DNA of 64,000 nt, from NCBI RefSeq assembly GCF_014119005.1, contig NZ_JACGYX010000002.1, forward strand, positions 434,001 to 498,000. Direction: 5' to 3'. Below, in pieces: positions 20,363 through 30,301 of the stretch (position 1 is its first letter; each line of letters begins with the position of its first letter). A program made the translations under genes and the position numbers. This DNA comes from Psychrobacter sp. GP33. GTDB lineage: Bacteria > Pseudomonadota > Gammaproteobacteria > Pseudomonadales > Moraxellaceae. The notes under the pieces are model-generated. The model saw nothing but the letters and a program-made list of their open reading frames with translations. It made no database searches and was not told the origin of the DNA.

Positions 20363-21712
20363 ATGAGTTTACAGTACGCGCTCGTGGGCGATATGAGCTG
20401 GCAGCAGCAAACCCAGTGGCAGACACCTGATACGCCATTTATGTCGTTTGCCTTTTGGCAGGCGCTGATTGATACTGGCGCGATTGGTGAGGATGCGGGT
20501 TGGTTGCCTATTTTTATATTGGTATATCGCGATACAGATATCACTCATGCAGCAAGTTTAACCGATGAAAATTTACCAACTACAGATATAACTGAACCAG
20601 TAGCAGTGATGCCCGTATTTGTAAAAGGTCACCATCGCGGCGAGTATGTTTTTGATCATGCATGGGCAGAAGCCTATGGACGTTATGGCATTGATTATTA
20701 TCCGCGCTTGGTGACCAGTGTGCCTTATACACCGATTACGGGTGAGCGTTTGTGGTTGGCACAAGGCGAAAGTCTGAGCACTGAGATTATAAACATGGCG
20801 ATGGCAGGAGTGGACGACCTTGCGCAGCAAGTAGGTGCGTCGAGCTGGCATGGACTGTTTGTGACGCCTGAGCTTGCAACGCTTGCGGCATCAACAGATA
20901 TTGAAATAGATAGTGTCATAGAAACGCTGTATTCAAAGTTAACGAGCGTCGCTTTATCTACTGCTATACCTATCCTTGAGCGTCAAGGCTGTCAGTTCCT
21001 ATGGCAAAATAAAGACCTCATCAATAATGCACAGCCCTTTGCCAGTTTTGATGACTTCTTAATGACACTGACTGCTAAAAAGCGAAAAAATATCCGCGCT
21101 GAACGCCGCAAAGTGACGGCACAAGGTATTTATTGTGTACGTAAATGCGGTGATGATATCAGCGATGACGATTGGAAAGCCTTTTATCATTGTTATGTGA
21201 TGACTTATGCCGTCCGTGGGCAGCAACCTTATTTAACTGCCGATTTTTTTACAGCATTGGCACAGACGATGCCAGAGCATATTATGCTGGCGCAAGCTTA
21301 TGACAGCGAGGGCGAGATTATCGCCAGCAGCTTGTTCTTATACGATGTTGCTCATGATACATGTGATACAAAAAATACGCGCAAACGTACGTTATATGGG
21401 CGCTATTGGGGCGCACTGGGTGAGTATGACAGTCTGCATTTTGAGCTGTGCTATTACCAAGGTATTGAGTTTGCCATTGAGCAAGGTCTTACTCATTTTG
21501 ATCCTGGCACCCAAGGTGAACATAAACTGATTCGCGGTTTTATCCCGACGACGACTCATTCATTACATCGTATTTATGATCCGCGTTTTGTGCCCGCGAT
21601 TACTGACTTTTGTGCTCAAGATCGTATACGTATGGCGGACTATCGTCAGCAAGCGCACGCTGCTTTACCGTTTAACGCTGACAATATGCCTGATTTTGAT
21701 AGCAGTCTTTAA
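20363..21712 (+). CDS. COG3146-type (DUF482) acyltransferase-like protein
   Basis: Predicted GNAT/FemAB-fold protein of the COG3146 family, 449 residues from the ATG at 20363 (an in-frame GTG at 20354 is less likely). The C-terminal half has the family signature RKNIRAERRKV (about 235-245), YGRYWGALGEYDSLHFELCYYQGIEFA (about 344-370) and FDPGTQGEHKLIRGF (about 380-394). The family is labelled peptidoglycan biosynthesis/recognition in some databases, but no substrate is established. It may be co-transcribed with ubiC 50 bases downstream. No signal peptide, so it is cytoplasmic. Confidence 0.85.
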   Translation: MSLQYALVGDMSWQQQTQWQTPDTPFMSFAFWQALIDTGAIGEDAGWLPIFILVYRDTDITHAASLTDENLPTTDITEPVAVMPVFVKGHHRGEYVFDHAWAEAYGRYGIDYYPRLVTSVPYTPITGERLWLAQGESLSTEIINMAMAGVDDLAQQVGASSWHGLFVTPELATLAASTDIEIDSVIETLYSKLTSVALSTAIPILERQGCQFLWQNKDLINNAQPFASFDDFLMTLTAKKRKNIRAERRKVTAQGIYCVRKCGDDISDDDWKAFYHCYVMTYAVRGQQPYLTADFFTALAQTMPEHIMLAQAYDSEGEIIASSLFLYDVAHDTCDTKNTRKRTLYGRYWGALGEYDSLHFELCYYQGIEFAIEQGLTHFDPGTQGEHKLIRGFIPTTTHSLHRIYDPRFVPAITDFCAQDRIRMADYRQQAHAALPFNADNMPDFDSSL

Positions 21713-21762
21713 TTCTGATATTTAGTGTTTTACTTATTTAACTTAATAATTAGTCATTAACT

Positions 21763-22272
21763 ATGCGCCCTAATCGCTTTAACACGTCAGCAAAAATTTC
21801 GCCACCGTCAGCATTACTGCCATGGCTCGATACCAATGGTTCATTGACTGCAATGTTAGAAGCAAAATCTGGTCAGCCTTTACGGGTGGTACGCAGTTTT
21901 GAAGGCTATCGGGTTTTGACATTAACTCAAAAGCAGCAGCTTGGGTTACAAGGACACTCTTTAAATCGTCCGCTCATGGCGTGGGTGCGCGAAGCACAAT
22001 TATATGGCAATGATGAGCTGCCATGGGTAACCGCGCAAAGCATTTTCCCTTTAACAAGTTTGCAAGGGCAGGCGCGACGGTTGCAACAGCTTAAGGGAAC
22101 ACCTATCGGTTATGTTTTATTCAAGCGTCGTCGAACATTACCGAATCAACGCTCTATCTATCCTACGGGTGAGGGCTGGTGTCGCCAGACGTGTTACGAC
22201 TGGTACGGGCGCACCTTGCTGATAAGCGAGACTTTTTTACCGCAATTTTGCCAACAAATACTAAAAAATTAA
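21763..22272 (+). CDS. ubiC: Chorismate pyruvate-lyase UbiC
   Basis: Cytoplasmic enzyme that splits chorismate into 4-hydroxybenzoate and pyruvate, the first committed step of ubiquinone synthesis. The 169 residues fit the family (about 165). Visible features are VREAQLYGNDELPWVTAQSI (Arg and Trp near the product pocket), IFPLTSL and a C-terminal SETFLP with the conserved Glu. It is 50 bases after the COG3146 gene, and ubiA is not adjacent, unlike in enterobacteria. A terminator follows directly. Confidence 0.9.
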   Translation: MRPNRFNTSAKISPPSALLPWLDTNGSLTAMLEAKSGQPLRVVRSFEGYRVLTLTQKQQLGLQGHSLNRPLMAWVREAQLYGNDELPWVTAQSIFPLTSLQGQARRLQQLKGTPIGYVLFKRRRTLPNQRSIYPTGEGWCRQTCYDWYGRTLLISETFLPQFCQQILKN

Positions 22273-22661
22273 ATTTCTCAATGTAGATTGAGAACATCAT
22301 CATTAAGCTAAAAAAGCTGACCAATTGGACAGCTTTTTTCTTTCTACTCAAATTTTTTATCTATAGAACTGATAAATTTATGGTGATGAATCATGCTTTA
22401 TATTTATAGATTATAGTCTGTTAGACACTTATATTTATAGCACTATGAATACAATAGACACATGTCGTTTAATCACGCTAGGATGAACTTTTTTCGCGCT
22501 TGTCATATAAAGTTTCATGCTACACTGGTTTACAGCGATACGAGTTGTGCATAAGGTATACATGAGCACAGCAATACTATTGCTAAGCATGATAAGCTGA
22601 TTGCAGGCTTCTATCTTCTAGTAGCTTCCTTTTTATAAAAGAAATCATATAGGGTATAACT
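22273..22661. other. Intergenic region between ubiC and glyA
   Basis: A 389-base gap. It starts with a small hairpin TCTCAATgtagATTGAGA (22276-22293) right after the ubiC stop, then the ubiC terminator. The rest is an AT-rich leader for glyA with two copies of TTATATTTATAG about 35 bases apart. No glycine or other riboswitch could be recognised. Confidence 0.4.
22310..22339 (+). terminator. Terminator of ubiC
   Basis: A near-perfect palindrome: AAAAAGCTG and CAGCTTTTTT flank the palindromic core CCAATTGG. A T-run follows, 38 bases past the stop. Confidence 0.85.
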
Positions 22662-23918
22662 ATGTTTAAAGATATCTCGATTAAGGAATTTGACCCCGTA
22701 CTTGCTGACGCGTTAGCCGCTGAAAGTGTTCGCCAAGAAAATCATGTTGAGCTAATTGCTTCAGAAAACTACTGTTCACAAGCAGTGATGGAAGCACAAG
22801 GTACTGATCTAACCAATAAATATGCCGAAGGTTATCCTGGCAAGCGTTATTATGGCGGTTGTGAGCACGTAGACGTGGTTGAGCAATTAGCGATTGATCG
22901 TGCAAAAGAATTGTTTGGTGCAGAATATGTGAACGTACAGCCACATTCAGGTAGCCAAGCCAACTCAGCAGTATTCCTAGCGCTGTTAAAAGCCAACGAT
23001 ACTATCCTTGGCATGAGCCTTGATGCGGGCGGTCACTTGACCCACGGCGCACACATTAACTTTTCAGGCATCAACTACAATGCGGTGCAGTACGGCTTAA
23101 TTGAAGGCTCTGGTCTGATTGATTATGACCAAGTTGACGCACTCGCTCGTGAACATAAACCTAAAATGATTATTGCTGGTTTCTCAGCTTATTCACAAGT
23201 GGTCGATTGGCAGCGTTTCCGCGATATCGCGGACGAAGTTGGTGCGTATCTTTTAGTTGATATGGCACACGTCGCTGGTCTGGTTGCTGCTGGTGTTTAT
23301 CCGAGCCCAGTACCTTTTGCTGACGTAGTCACTACCACCACGCATAAAACCTTACGTGGTCCACGTTCAGGTATGATTCTCGCTCGTGATGAAAAACTGG
23401 CGAAAAAATTAAATTCTGCCGTATTCCCAGGCAACCAAGGTGGTCCATTAATGCACGTTATCGCTGCCAAAGCGGTATCATTCAAAGAAGCATTAGAAGA
23501 CAACTTTAAAACCTATCAGCAGCAAGTGGTGAAAAACGCCCAAGCAATGGCGAAAGTAATCATCGACCGTGGCTATGAAATCATCTCTGGTGGTACTGAA
23601 AACCATTTAATGCTTATCAGCTTGGTTAAGCAAGAAATGACCGGTAAAGAAGCTGATAAGTGGTTGGGTGATGCTTATATTACGGTTAATAAAAACGCAG
23701 TTCCTAACGATCCAAAATCACCATTCGTCACTTCTGGTATTCGTATCGGTACACCAGCCGTAACCACTCGTGGCTTCGATGAAGCAGACGTAACAGAGTT
23801 GGCGGGCTGGATTTGTGATGTGCTAGACAGCCGTGGTGATGAGCAAGTGATTGCTAATACGCGCGAAAAAGTCAAAGCGCTTTGTGCCAAAAAACCGGTA
23901 TATGCTAAAAATCAGTAA
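22662..23918 (+). CDS. glyA: Serine hydroxymethyltransferase GlyA
   Basis: Cytoplasmic PLP enzyme that interconverts serine and glycine and loads one-carbon units on tetrahydrofolate. The 418 residues match Escherichia coli GlyA (417). The PLP lysine is Lys229 in [14 protein letters not shown], at the same number as in Escherichia coli. Other motifs are [29 protein letters not shown] and the C-terminal [12 protein letters not shown]. The start has an AGGG about eight bases upstream. It is monocistronic with a strong terminator. Assignment is secure. Confidence 0.97.
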   Translation: MFKDISIKEFDPVLADALAAESVRQENHVELIASENYCSQAVMEAQGTDLTNKYAEGYPGKRYYGGCEHVDVVEQLAIDRAKELFGAEYVNVQPHSGSQANSAVFLALLKANDTILGMSLDAGGHLTHGAHINFSGINYNAVQYGLIEGSGLIDYDQVDALAREHKPKMIIAGFSAYSQVVDWQRFRDIADEVGAYLLVDMAHVAGLVAAGVYPSPVPFADVVTTTTHKTLRGPRSGMILARDEKLAKKLNSAVFPGNQGGPLMHVIAAKAVSFKEALEDNFKTYQQQVVKNAQAMAKVIIDRGYEIISGGTENHLMLISLVKQEMTGKEADKWLGDAYITVNKNAVPNDPKSPFVTSGIRIGTPAVTTRGFDEADVTELAGWICDVLDSRGDEQVIANTREKVKALCAKKPVYAKNQ

Positions 23919-23964
23919 TCTCTAAAAACTAAAAAGATGATTAATCTATTTAGTATTTAAGCCA

Positions 23965-24000
23965 TAAAAAAACCGCTTAGCATGTGCTAGGCGGTTTTTT
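23965..24000 (+). terminator. Terminator of glyA
   Basis: AAAAAACCGC and GCGGTTTTTT with inner TTAGC/GCTAG pairing, 47 bases past the stop, followed by a T-run. Confidence 0.93.
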
Positions 24001-24105
24001 GTTGGCAGGTCTTCTGTTTTTAGCAAAACCTGCGGTAAAGTGATTGTTCTCTATGTTAAATTCTTGGCGTAAGAACCTTAGCATGCGCTATTTAAATTAT
24101 AATTG

Positions 24106-24888
24106 TTACCAGCGTTCATTTTGATACTCGTCAAACCTAAAGCTGCTAGCATAACCAAAACCGTCAATATCAGGAAATAAAGTTAAATGATGTATATCGA
24201 AAGTTTCTGATAGTTCCTTTAAAGCCAATTTCTTAAAGGAAGGACTTATATTTATAGAGATGTACGGGTCGAGACTATCACTAAGAGCCAAACTACCAAT
24301 ACTATTTTCGACAACTTGACTATAGAGAAACTGAGCATTTTGAGAGGCAATGCGTTTGGAAACTACTGGCGGATGCCATACAATAGGGTTATTACCATTT
24401 TCTATTTCCTTGAATACTTCAACATAGTCTGTCACTCCACCTCTATTTTCGCCTCCTCCTACAAAATGAGAATGAAATCCAAATAATAGCCCAGCCTGTT
24501 CTGGTTCAGATGAGCAAGCAAACCAAAGACCAACCATGATACTTCTAGAAAAATCAATCAGTCTCGTAGCAGCACCATGATGTTGAAGTTTTGCTAACAA
24601 CTCTAAATCTGTAAGATTTCTACTGTTATCGTATCTATAACCTTGATGAGTAGCGTGTTCAAGCAAATGCTTCTCGTAATGCTGCATTTGCCACTCAGTT
24701 ACTTCACTCATAGTTCTCTTTAACCTTCTATATGCAGAACTGTGAATAGCCCATTGAATATTGCTTTGACCTCTCCAGAAATAAACGTTGCGTCTCTCAG
24801 GAGTATGTTGTTTTACTAAAGTTAATAATTCTTCAATAGACTCTGGTGAGTGAATTCTCCCAAATAACTTGCTATCGACAAATTTCAT
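24106..24888 (-). CDS. FRG-domain protein
   Basis: A 260-residue cytoplasmic protein with an FRG domain. The family core appears as NVYFWRGQSNIQWAIHSSAYRR (about 36-57) and, further on, LAKLQHHGAATRLIDFSRSI (about 97-116), followed by a WFACSSEP strand. FRG domains occur in many proteins of mobile and defence contexts, but their biochemical activity is not settled. The frame runs upstream to 24939, but ATG 24888 has a strong GGAAGAAGAG. Base use is clearly more AT-rich than its neighbours glyA and gltS, a hint of transfer. It stands alone with no partner gene. Confidence 0.8.
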   Translation of the reverse strand: MKFVDSKLFGRIHSPESIEELLTLVKQHTPERRNVYFWRGQSNIQWAIHSSAYRRLKRTMSEVTEWQMQHYEKHLLEHATHQGYRYDNSRNLTDLELLAKLQHHGAATRLIDFSRSIMVGLWFACSSEPEQAGLLFGFHSHFVGGGENRGGVTDYVEVFKEIENGNNPIVWHPPVVSKRIASQNAQFLYSQVVENSIGSLALSDSLDPYISINISPSFKKLALKELSETFDIHHLTLFPDIDGFGYASSFRFDEYQNERW

Positions 24889-25007
24889 AATTGCTCTTCT
24901 TCCTTTGATAACTTGATAAGTTTTTTTTACTAATATCACTCTCTCAATACTAGTTAATGATCTAGGTTAATTCACTCAAATCTTTATAGAGAGGTTTAAT
25001 AACAAAT

Positions 25008-25042
25008 AAAAAGGCTGAGCTACATTATCGTAGATCAGCCTT
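25008..25042 (-). terminator. Terminator of gltS
   Basis: On the minus strand AAGGCTGA...TCAGCCTT forms an eight-base stem with inner TAC/GTA pairing, followed by TTTTATTT. It lies 30 bases beyond the gltS stop. Confidence 0.88.
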
Positions 25043-25071
25043 ATTTATTTTAATCTAAATATATTAATAGC

Positions 25072-26343
25072 TTAAAACGGCAACTTGGTAAATATCTGCA
25101 ATACCGTAGCGTTAACGATATCGACAAAGAATGCACCAACCATAGGTACAATCAAAAATGCCTTAGGTGATGGCAAATAGCGATCGGTGACCGCCTGCAT
25201 ATTGGCAATTGCCGTTGGCGTTGCACCCATTCCAAAACCACAATGACCCGCTGCTAAAACGGCAGCATCATAATCTTTGCCCATGATTTTGTAAGTGACA
25301 AAGTAAGCATAAGCAATCATGACGGCAGTTTGAACGAGCAAGATAATCAAGACTGGACCTGCCAAATCTGTCAATTCCCACAGTTTCAATGATAATAGTG
25401 CCATGGCTAAAAATAGGCTTAACGACGCATTACCAATCACATCAATAGCGCGGTCAAACATATCAAAGTTAAAGACCATAGTCAGTGCATTACGAATAAT
25501 CACACCGCCTGCCAATGCCCAAACGAACGTAGGCAATTCAAATGCCGTACCTTCCGCAATGATAGTCATCAAGTCAGCAAACGCTAAAGCCCCTGCAAAT
25601 AAAGCCAAACTTTCAATAGTAGAAGAGGCGGTAATCAGACGAATATTATCCGGCTTTTCAAACATCTCTTCATGTCTATCATCACTGTCTTCGTCATGCT
25701 TGGTGCTATATAACGACTGCTTACCAGCAAGCTTTTCAACGTCGCTTTGATTTGGGTTTATGGGAGCCGGCTTAATGCCCATTTTATTGATCAATCTGCG
25801 CGCAACAGGACCACCAACCAGGCCACCTGCCACCAAACCATAAGTAGCAACGGCAATACCAAGTGTGGTTGCACCAACCACACCGTACTGCTCTTCTAAC
25901 ACAACGCCCCATGCCCCTGCAGTACCATGCCCACCGGTTAAAGCGATAGAGCCTGTGACCAAACCGAGCAGTGGATCAAGCCCAAGCACGCTTGCCATTG
26001 CCACCCCAACCACATCCTGCAAAATAATAAAAACGGAGACGACAATGGTAAAAATTAATAACGGTGAGCCACCAGCTTTAAGGCGTCCAAAATCGGCACT
26101 CAGACCAATTGAGGCAAAAAACATCAGCATAGTCGCTGTTTGTAGACCTTGATTGAAGTTAAAAGTATAACCCCATACCAAGTTAAGCGCATACACCATG
26201 GCGGCAGCGACCAGACCGCCCGCGACAGGCTCTGGAATATTAAAGTCCTCTAAGAACTTGATGTTCTTGACCAAAAAACGCCCAAGTAACAACACTAAGG
26301 TTGCAAATATCAGCGTGTAATAGCCGTTTAAAGTAACTTCCAT
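25072..26343 (-). CDS. gltS: Sodium/glutamate symporter GltS
   Basis: Inner-membrane sodium-coupled glutamate carrier (ESS family), 423 residues with about ten helices in two repeated halves. Family motifs: FNIPEPVAGGLVAA near residue 33-46, GSIALTGGHGTAGAWG (about 131-146) and, in the second half, AGHCGFGMGATPTAIANM (about 361-378), the two pore loops. A hydrophilic loop of about 40 charged residues lies between the halves (about 195-235), somewhat long. Monocistronic. It joins the ABC glutamate importer at 45-48 kb as a second uptake route. Confidence 0.95.
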   Translation of the reverse strand: MEVTLNGYYTLIFATLVLLLGRFLVKNIKFLEDFNIPEPVAGGLVAAAMVYALNLVWGYTFNFNQGLQTATMLMFFASIGLSADFGRLKAGGSPLLIFTIVVSVFIILQDVVGVAMASVLGLDPLLGLVTGSIALTGGHGTAGAWGVVLEEQYGVVGATTLGIAVATYGLVAGGLVGGPVARRLINKMGIKPAPINPNQSDVEKLAGKQSLYSTKHDEDSDDRHEEMFEKPDNIRLITASSTIESLALFAGALAFADLMTIIAEGTAFELPTFVWALAGGVIIRNALTMVFNFDMFDRAIDVIGNASLSLFLAMALLSLKLWELTDLAGPVLIILLVQTAVMIAYAYFVTYKIMGKDYDAAVLAAGHCGFGMGATPTAIANMQAVTDRYLPSPKAFLIVPMVGAFFVDIVNATVLQIFTKLPF

Positions 26344-26841
26344 AAGTGCATCCTTTTATAAATATAAATTAACCTGAATTCGGGATAAGGCTGGTATTAT
26401 CTTGATTTTAGGTTTGAAACATAAGTCGCCGAAATAGCAAATTTGCCAGCATTCATCATTACTATTCGCCCAAGCAACTTACCAAAAATATCAATTGCTA
26501 CTTCAATTAAGTCTTTAAAAACATTAAAATTTTCATATATAGGATGGGCTAACTAAAGCTATCAATGAGTTATATTACTATCAGTTAGGCAGACATAAAC
26601 TCTATTTTATGTATACAAAAAGTAGCTTTCCAGCAAGATACTGTAAAGATAACAACTAAAACAATAGTAGTGATGCGCTTTGTTGTCGAGTAAACCTCAT
26701 TCGCATGCTAGTTTCAGAATTAAAAGTGAGCGCATGAAAAGTTATGTGTTTAAGTAAAAAATAAAAAAACGCCAGCAGTGACGCTGACGTTTTATATAAA
26801 AGATACATTTTATATCAAATTAACACAATTTTGAATGGTAA
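26344..26841. other. Intergenic region between proA and gltS
   Basis: A 498-base gap: upstream DNA of gltS on the left and the proA terminator on the right (26764-26792). AT-rich. No promoter pair, repeat or small gene stands out. Confidence 0.4.
26764..26792 (-). terminator. Terminator of proA
   Basis: AACGCCAGC and GCTGACGTT pair with one mismatch around AGTGAC. On the minus strand a run of seven T follows. It lies 50 bases past the stop. Confidence 0.85.
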
Positions 26842-28143
26842 TTACGCTCTAGTTTCGCCATGACCATAAACAATCCACTTTTGTGAGGTCAAACCTTGCA
26901 GTCCAACTGGACCACGCGCATGGATTTTATCGGTTGAAATACCAATTTCAGCGCCAAGTCCATACTCAAAACCATCAGCAAAACGGCTAGAGGCATTAAT
27001 CATGACGCTAGCAGAATCCACTTCACGGATAAAGCGCTGCGACTTGCTATAATTGTCAGTGATAATCACATCGGTATGATGGCTGCCATGAGTATTGATA
27101 TGTTCAATGGCTTCATCCAAACCGCTGACAATTTTAATCGCTAAAATCGGCGCTAAATATTCGGTATCCCAATCGTCATCGGTAGCGGCTGATAAATGAC
27201 CGCTAAGTTTGGTATTATTATTTAAAATGGCTTGCGACTTATCGTCAAGACGCAGCTGCATGGCATCATCCGCTTGCACGATAGCTTCGGCAATTTGCGG
27301 TAATAACGTCTCAGCAATGGCTTCATCAACCAATAACGTTTCCATAGTATTACAAGTGCCATAGCGATGCGTTTTGGCATTCACGCTAACGTCAATCGCA
27401 ATTTTTGCCTCAGCATCACTGTCAATAAAAGTATGACAATTACCATCTAAATGCTTAATCACTGGTACTTTGGCATCGCGACTAATACGTTCAATCAAGC
27501 CTTTACCACCACGTGGCACAATCACATCGACATATTCAGTCATGGTAATCAGCTCACCAACCGCTGCTCGATCCGTAGTTTGTAACACTTGCACGCTATG
27601 CTCAGGTAGTCCTGCATTTTTGAGACCTTGATGAATACATTTTGCAATCGCTTGATTCGATTCAAACGCTTCAGAGCCACCGCGCAAAATAATAGCATTG
27701 CCTGATTTTAAAGCGAGTGATGCTGCCTCTAACGTCACATTCGGACGTGACTCATAAATCATCCCAACGACGCCTAATGGCACGCGCATTTTTCCCAAAT
27801 GAATGCCAGACGGCTGATAGGTCATATCCGTCACTTCACCAATAGGATCGGGCAAGGTGGATACGTCTTTTAAACCTTGCAGCATGCCGTCAAAACGAGC
27901 ATCATTGAGCTCTAAACGGTCAAGTAGTGCCGCATCAAGATTATTTTTCGTGCCATTATCCATATCGATTTTATTTGCCGATAGAATTGCTGTCTTGGCA
28001 CTGGCTAGCTCATCATAAATTGCCAGTAAAGCAGTATTTTTAAGTCCGGTATTGGCAGCAGCAAGGGCTCGCGAGGAGGCGCGCGCTTGTTGACCAACGG
28101 TTTGCATATAGGTTTTGATATCTGAAGTAGTCGATTGACTCAT
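26842..28143 (-). CDS. proA: Glutamate-5-semialdehyde dehydrogenase ProA
   Basis: Cytoplasmic NADPH enzyme that reduces gamma-glutamyl phosphate to glutamate semialdehyde, step two of proline synthesis. The 433 residues fit the family (about 417). Motifs: [32 protein letters not shown], the catalytic Cys in [13 protein letters not shown] (about 278-290) and [21 protein letters not shown] at the end. The frame opens with a TTG at 28146, but the adjacent ATG at 28143 has AAGGAA eight bases upstream. proB is not next to it. Confidence 0.96.
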   Translation of the reverse strand: MSQSTTSDIKTYMQTVGQQARASSRALAAANTGLKNTALLAIYDELASAKTAILSANKIDMDNGTKNNLDAALLDRLELNDARFDGMLQGLKDVSTLPDPIGEVTDMTYQPSGIHLGKMRVPLGVVGMIYESRPNVTLEAASLALKSGNAIILRGGSEAFESNQAIAKCIHQGLKNAGLPEHSVQVLQTTDRAAVGELITMTEYVDVIVPRGGKGLIERISRDAKVPVIKHLDGNCHTFIDSDAEAKIAIDVSVNAKTHRYGTCNTMETLLVDEAIAETLLPQIAEAIVQADDAMQLRLDDKSQAILNNNTKLSGHLSAATDDDWDTEYLAPILAIKIVSGLDEAIEHINTHGSHHTDVIITDNYSKSQRFIREVDSASVMINASSRFADGFEYGLGAEIGISTDKIHARGPVGLQGLTSQKWIVYGHGETRA

Positions 28144-28146
28144 CAA

Positions 28147-28652
28147 TTAATTTCCTTATATATAAATAGATAACAAAATGTTATCTGAAATTCTTGTTAC
28201 TGAATTTTAATGAAAACTAGATTTTAATAAAAAGTATCAAGCGGTTTACTAAATAAAGCAAATGCGCATCAGTAGGCGAAGAATATGCCACATATCGGCA
28301 GTGATTGATAAAAATGGAAGTTTTGATGCCTCTATAGCGTCATGCTATTTAACATAGAGCAGATTAGATCGATAGTAAAGATGAATTTGTGAATAGAGTT
28401 CTGTATCAATGATTATTGTATTGGCAAGATAGTCTCTTTGAGCGTACTTTTATAATGCGCTAAAAACCGTCTTATTTTATGCCGAATATCGCCAATTCTC
28501 TTCTATTATACAGTTACGCGTTCTCAACAGAATCATGGTGTAACTACTAAGGTGGCTGCATTTTTATATTCGTATACTTAAACAGTAAGCAATTTTAGTA
28601 TTGCATAGCGTTTAAAATTTTTAGCAACTTTAACCAAGCATGAGAGAAAGCT
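28147..28652. other. Intergenic region between proA and a small lipoprotein gene
   Basis: A 506-base divergent spacer, AT-rich. A TATACT at 28573-28578 could be a -10 box for the rightward lipoprotein gene, but no -35 is visible. No other feature found. Confidence 0.35.
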
Positions 28653-28979
28653 ATGATGTCACAGACGATAACGGATAAAAAGACGGCACTGACGATTCAT
28701 AAAAAATTGATATTTGTTACCTTAGCAGCAGCGGTATTAACCATGAGTGCCTGTGGTAAAAAAGACGCATCAGTGACAGAAGGCGAATCAGCTGTCGATG
28801 CTCAAGCTTCAGTGGAGCAACAAGGATCAGCGACGGCTCATGACGAGGTCGCAGTAGCAAGCGCCAATGAGGGAATCGCGACTACAGATATGCCAAACGA
28901 TGATGTTGCTGTAGCTACTGCTGATGACTCTGAAGTAATGGACGGTAGCGAATCAGAAGAGCACGTCTCGACTTACTAA
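28653..28979 (+). CDS. Small acidic lipoprotein, unknown function
   Basis: A 108-residue exported protein. A signal peptide with hydrophobic core LIFVTLAAAVLTMSACG (about 20-36) ends in a lipobox (MSAC), followed by about 70 residues rich in Ala, Asp, Glu, Ser and Val with no fold evident. Two ATG codons in tandem (28653 and 28656) are possible starts, with GAGAGAAAG upstream. It is low-complexity after the lipid anchor and I assign no function. A terminator-like hairpin separates it from the ABC transporter. Confidence 0.6.
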   Translation: MMSQTITDKKTALTIHKKLIFVTLAAAVLTMSACGKKDASVTEGESAVDAQASVEQQGSATAHDEVAVASANEGIATTDMPNDDVAVATADDSEVMDGSESEEHVSTY

Positions 28980-29076
28980 CCCAAATATTCTAAAATGCAC
29001 CTTAATATGAACGAGTAAGGTAATTTATGAGCTCAATCGTATAAAACAGCATAGCATCCATTAAAATGATAAAATA

Positions 29077-29112
29077 AGCTCAGAGTTGCAATGGCAGTCT
29101 GGGCTGTTTTTT
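29077..29112 (+). terminator. Terminator after the small lipoprotein gene
   Basis: AGCTCAGA pairs with TCTGGGCT (one G-U pair) around a 13-base loop and is followed by GTTTTTT. Confidence 0.6.
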
Positions 29113-29194
29113 ATGGTGCCTATTTTCATTATTGTTTACTCATCATTATTCGCTGATAACTATTTATTCAACACTATTGGAAGTCTGCTAAACC

Positions 29195-29989
29195 ATGCCT
29201 GATATTGCTAAAGATTCGACGCGTCCTATCGCGCTAGACATACAAGACCTGCATAAAAGTTATGGCTCATTAGCTGTACTCAAAGGCGTCTCATTAACCG
29301 CTTATGATGGCGATGTTATCTCCATTTTGGGGTCATCTGGCTCTGGGAAATCTACCTTACTACGCTGTATTAATCTGTTAGAAAAGCCCACCCAAGGCGG
29401 CATCACTATCGGTAATGAGGCGCTGAAATTAAAGCTCAATAAATCCGGTGAGCTACAGGCGGTAGATAACAAGCAGTTAGAAAACTTGCGCGCGCGCGTG
29501 GGTTTTGTGTTTCAAAATTTTAACTTATGGCCGCACAAAACGATTTTGCAAAACATTATCGAAGGACCAACGCAAGTTTTAAAGATTAAAAAAGACCAAG
29601 CCATTAGCGATGCAGAAAAATTGCTTGCCAAAGTCGGTTTACTGGATAAAAAAGACGCGTATCCGGCGAATTTGTCGGGTGGTCAACGTCAGCGAGTTGC
29701 TATTGCCCGTGCCCTTGCGATGAACCCACGCGTGTTATTGTTTGATGAGCCGACGTCTGCTCTAGATCCTGAACTGGTTAATGAAGTGCTGGCGGTTATG
29801 CGTGAGCTGGCAGAAGAGGGGCGTACCATGTTGATTGTCACCCATGAGATGCGCTTTGCCCGTGAAGTATCTAGCCAAGTGGTGTTTTTACATCAAGGGG
29901 TGATTGAAGAGATAGGCACGCCAGAACAAGTCTTTGATAATCCAAAATCTGAACGCGTTAGAGACTTTATGGCGTCCCATCGTTCGTAG
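29195..29989 (+). CDS. Polar amino acid ABC transporter ATP-binding protein
   Basis: ATPase of a polar amino acid importer (HisP/OccP type), 264 residues. Walker A is GSSGSGKST (about 47-55), the Q-loop region is [21 protein letters not shown], the signature is [16 protein letters not shown] (about 161-176), Walker B is [14 protein letters not shown], and the H-loop is VTHEM. It leads a cluster of three binding lipoproteins and two permeases that share its substrate class. A terminator-like hairpin separates it from the first binding protein, so it may be expressed at a different level from them. Confidence 0.93.
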   Translation: MPDIAKDSTRPIALDIQDLHKSYGSLAVLKGVSLTAYDGDVISILGSSGSGKSTLLRCINLLEKPTQGGITIGNEALKLKLNKSGELQAVDNKQLENLRARVGFVFQNFNLWPHKTILQNIIEGPTQVLKIKKDQAISDAEKLLAKVGLLDKKDAYPANLSGGQRQRVAIARALAMNPRVLLFDEPTSALDPELVNEVLAVMRELAEEGRTMLIVTHEMRFAREVSSQVVFLHQGVIEEIGTPEQVFDNPKSERVRDFMASHRS

Positions 29990-30301
29990 TATCGTTTGCA
30001 GTATTTTTACTTATGGTTAATCTGTTATTCACGTCGCTGCTCATTTGATTATTAATCTAACTATCATAATAGTCATTGTCATAACTGTTGAAGCAATAAG
30101 GGGTCTTTCATAAGACCCTTTATTACCGCATAATGACAGTCAATGCCTAAAACGTTTGTTTTTGATTTTTGAGTCAGGTATTATCGACGAGTTTATCACC
30201 TGTCAAAATGGTTATTGTTTTCGTTGGCTGGCATGGATGTCAGAGGCTGAAAAATCAGCAATACCTATCAGAAACCAATATCAGAAACTAAGGAATGTAC
30301 G
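29990..30301. other. Intergenic region between the ABC ATPase and first binding-protein gene
   Basis: A 312-base spacer containing one hairpin terminator (30098-30122) and an AT-rich leader that ends in AAGGAATGTACG before the ATG at 30302. No other feature seen. Confidence 0.4.
30098..30122 (+). terminator. Terminator after the ABC ATPase gene
   Basis: AAGGGGTCTT and AAGACCCTTT form a stem with a TCAT loop and one bulged G, followed by TTATT. It is 110 bases beyond the stop. Confidence 0.75.

Noticed and set aside
22273-22661. Glycine riboswitch before glyA
   Set aside because: I could not find the conserved paired aptamer cores; only simple hairpins are present.
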